NCBI GenBank assembly: GCA_023511475.1
Contig: JAIMBM010000205.1
Coordinates: forward strand, 1 to 6,048
DNA from: Anaerolineae bacterium
GTDB lineage: Bacteria; Chloroflexota; Anaerolineae; SpSt-313
Direction: 5' to 3'
Length of the DNA stretch: 6,048 nucleotides
The translations under genes were made by a program, and so were the position numbers. The notes under the pieces were generated by a model, which saw only the letters and a program-made list of their open reading frames with translations, searched no databases and was not told the DNA's origin. This document shows, piece by piece, positions 6,025-6,048 of the stretch; position 1 is the stretch's first letter, and each line of letters starts with the position of its first letter.

Positions 6025-6048
6025 CAGATGCAGGACGAAGCCGCACAG

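Noticed and set aside
6011..6046. Extension of the DppB-type protein to a GTG at 6046
   Set aside because: The added 12 residues do not match the family N-terminus, and the ATG at 6010 has a ribosome site at good spacing.
1..6048. CRISPR arrays, tRNA or rRNA genes, insertion sequence ends, defence genes
   Set aside because: No regularly spaced repeats, cloverleaf sequences, transposase motifs or terminal inverted repeats were seen on either strand by eye.

Overview
The window is a high-GC, strongly Shine-Dalgarno-dependent bacterial segment with dense coding and overlapping genes. The organism cannot be named from the sequence. GC-rich third codon positions, GTG starts, GGAGGG-type ribosome sites and gene overlaps fit an environmental high-GC bacterium with many solute-uptake operons.

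Almost everything (475-6010) is one operon on the minus strand, so it reads from right to left. In transcription order it holds: a DppB-type permease (4988-6010); a double-length, internally duplicated Asp/Glu/hydantoin-racemase-family protein (3403-4950); a DppC-type permease (2483-3403); a DppD-type ATPase (1503-2486); and a DppF-type ATPase (475-1506). The last four genes overlap at TGATG, GTGA and ATGA junctions. A 37-nt gap separates dppB from the racemase gene. Together the B, C, D and F proteins make a complete inner-membrane core of a peptide/nickel-family (Dpp/Opp) ABC importer: two permeases and two ATPases. The extracytoplasmic substrate-binding protein is not in the window and may lie upstream, beyond 6048.

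The most unusual element is the racemase-like gene. It sits between the two permease genes, and it consists of two roughly 240-residue domains in tandem, each with its own pair of candidate catalytic cysteines. The two halves align without a gap over about 238 residues, exactly 270 codons (810 bp) apart, at about 53% identity by hand count. The context suggests an enzyme that inverts or isomerises a compound brought in by the transporter, but the substrate is not determined by the sequence.

The left end (1-474) has no convincing intact gene. A perfect 11-bp hairpin with a 3-nt loop overlaps the dppF stop codon and is a likely end-of-operon structure. Beyond it is a minus-strand stretch with codon use like the operon (about 229-420) that looks like a gene remnant, and a plus-strand open frame entering from the left edge with a hydrophobic segment. 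Both are weakly supported.
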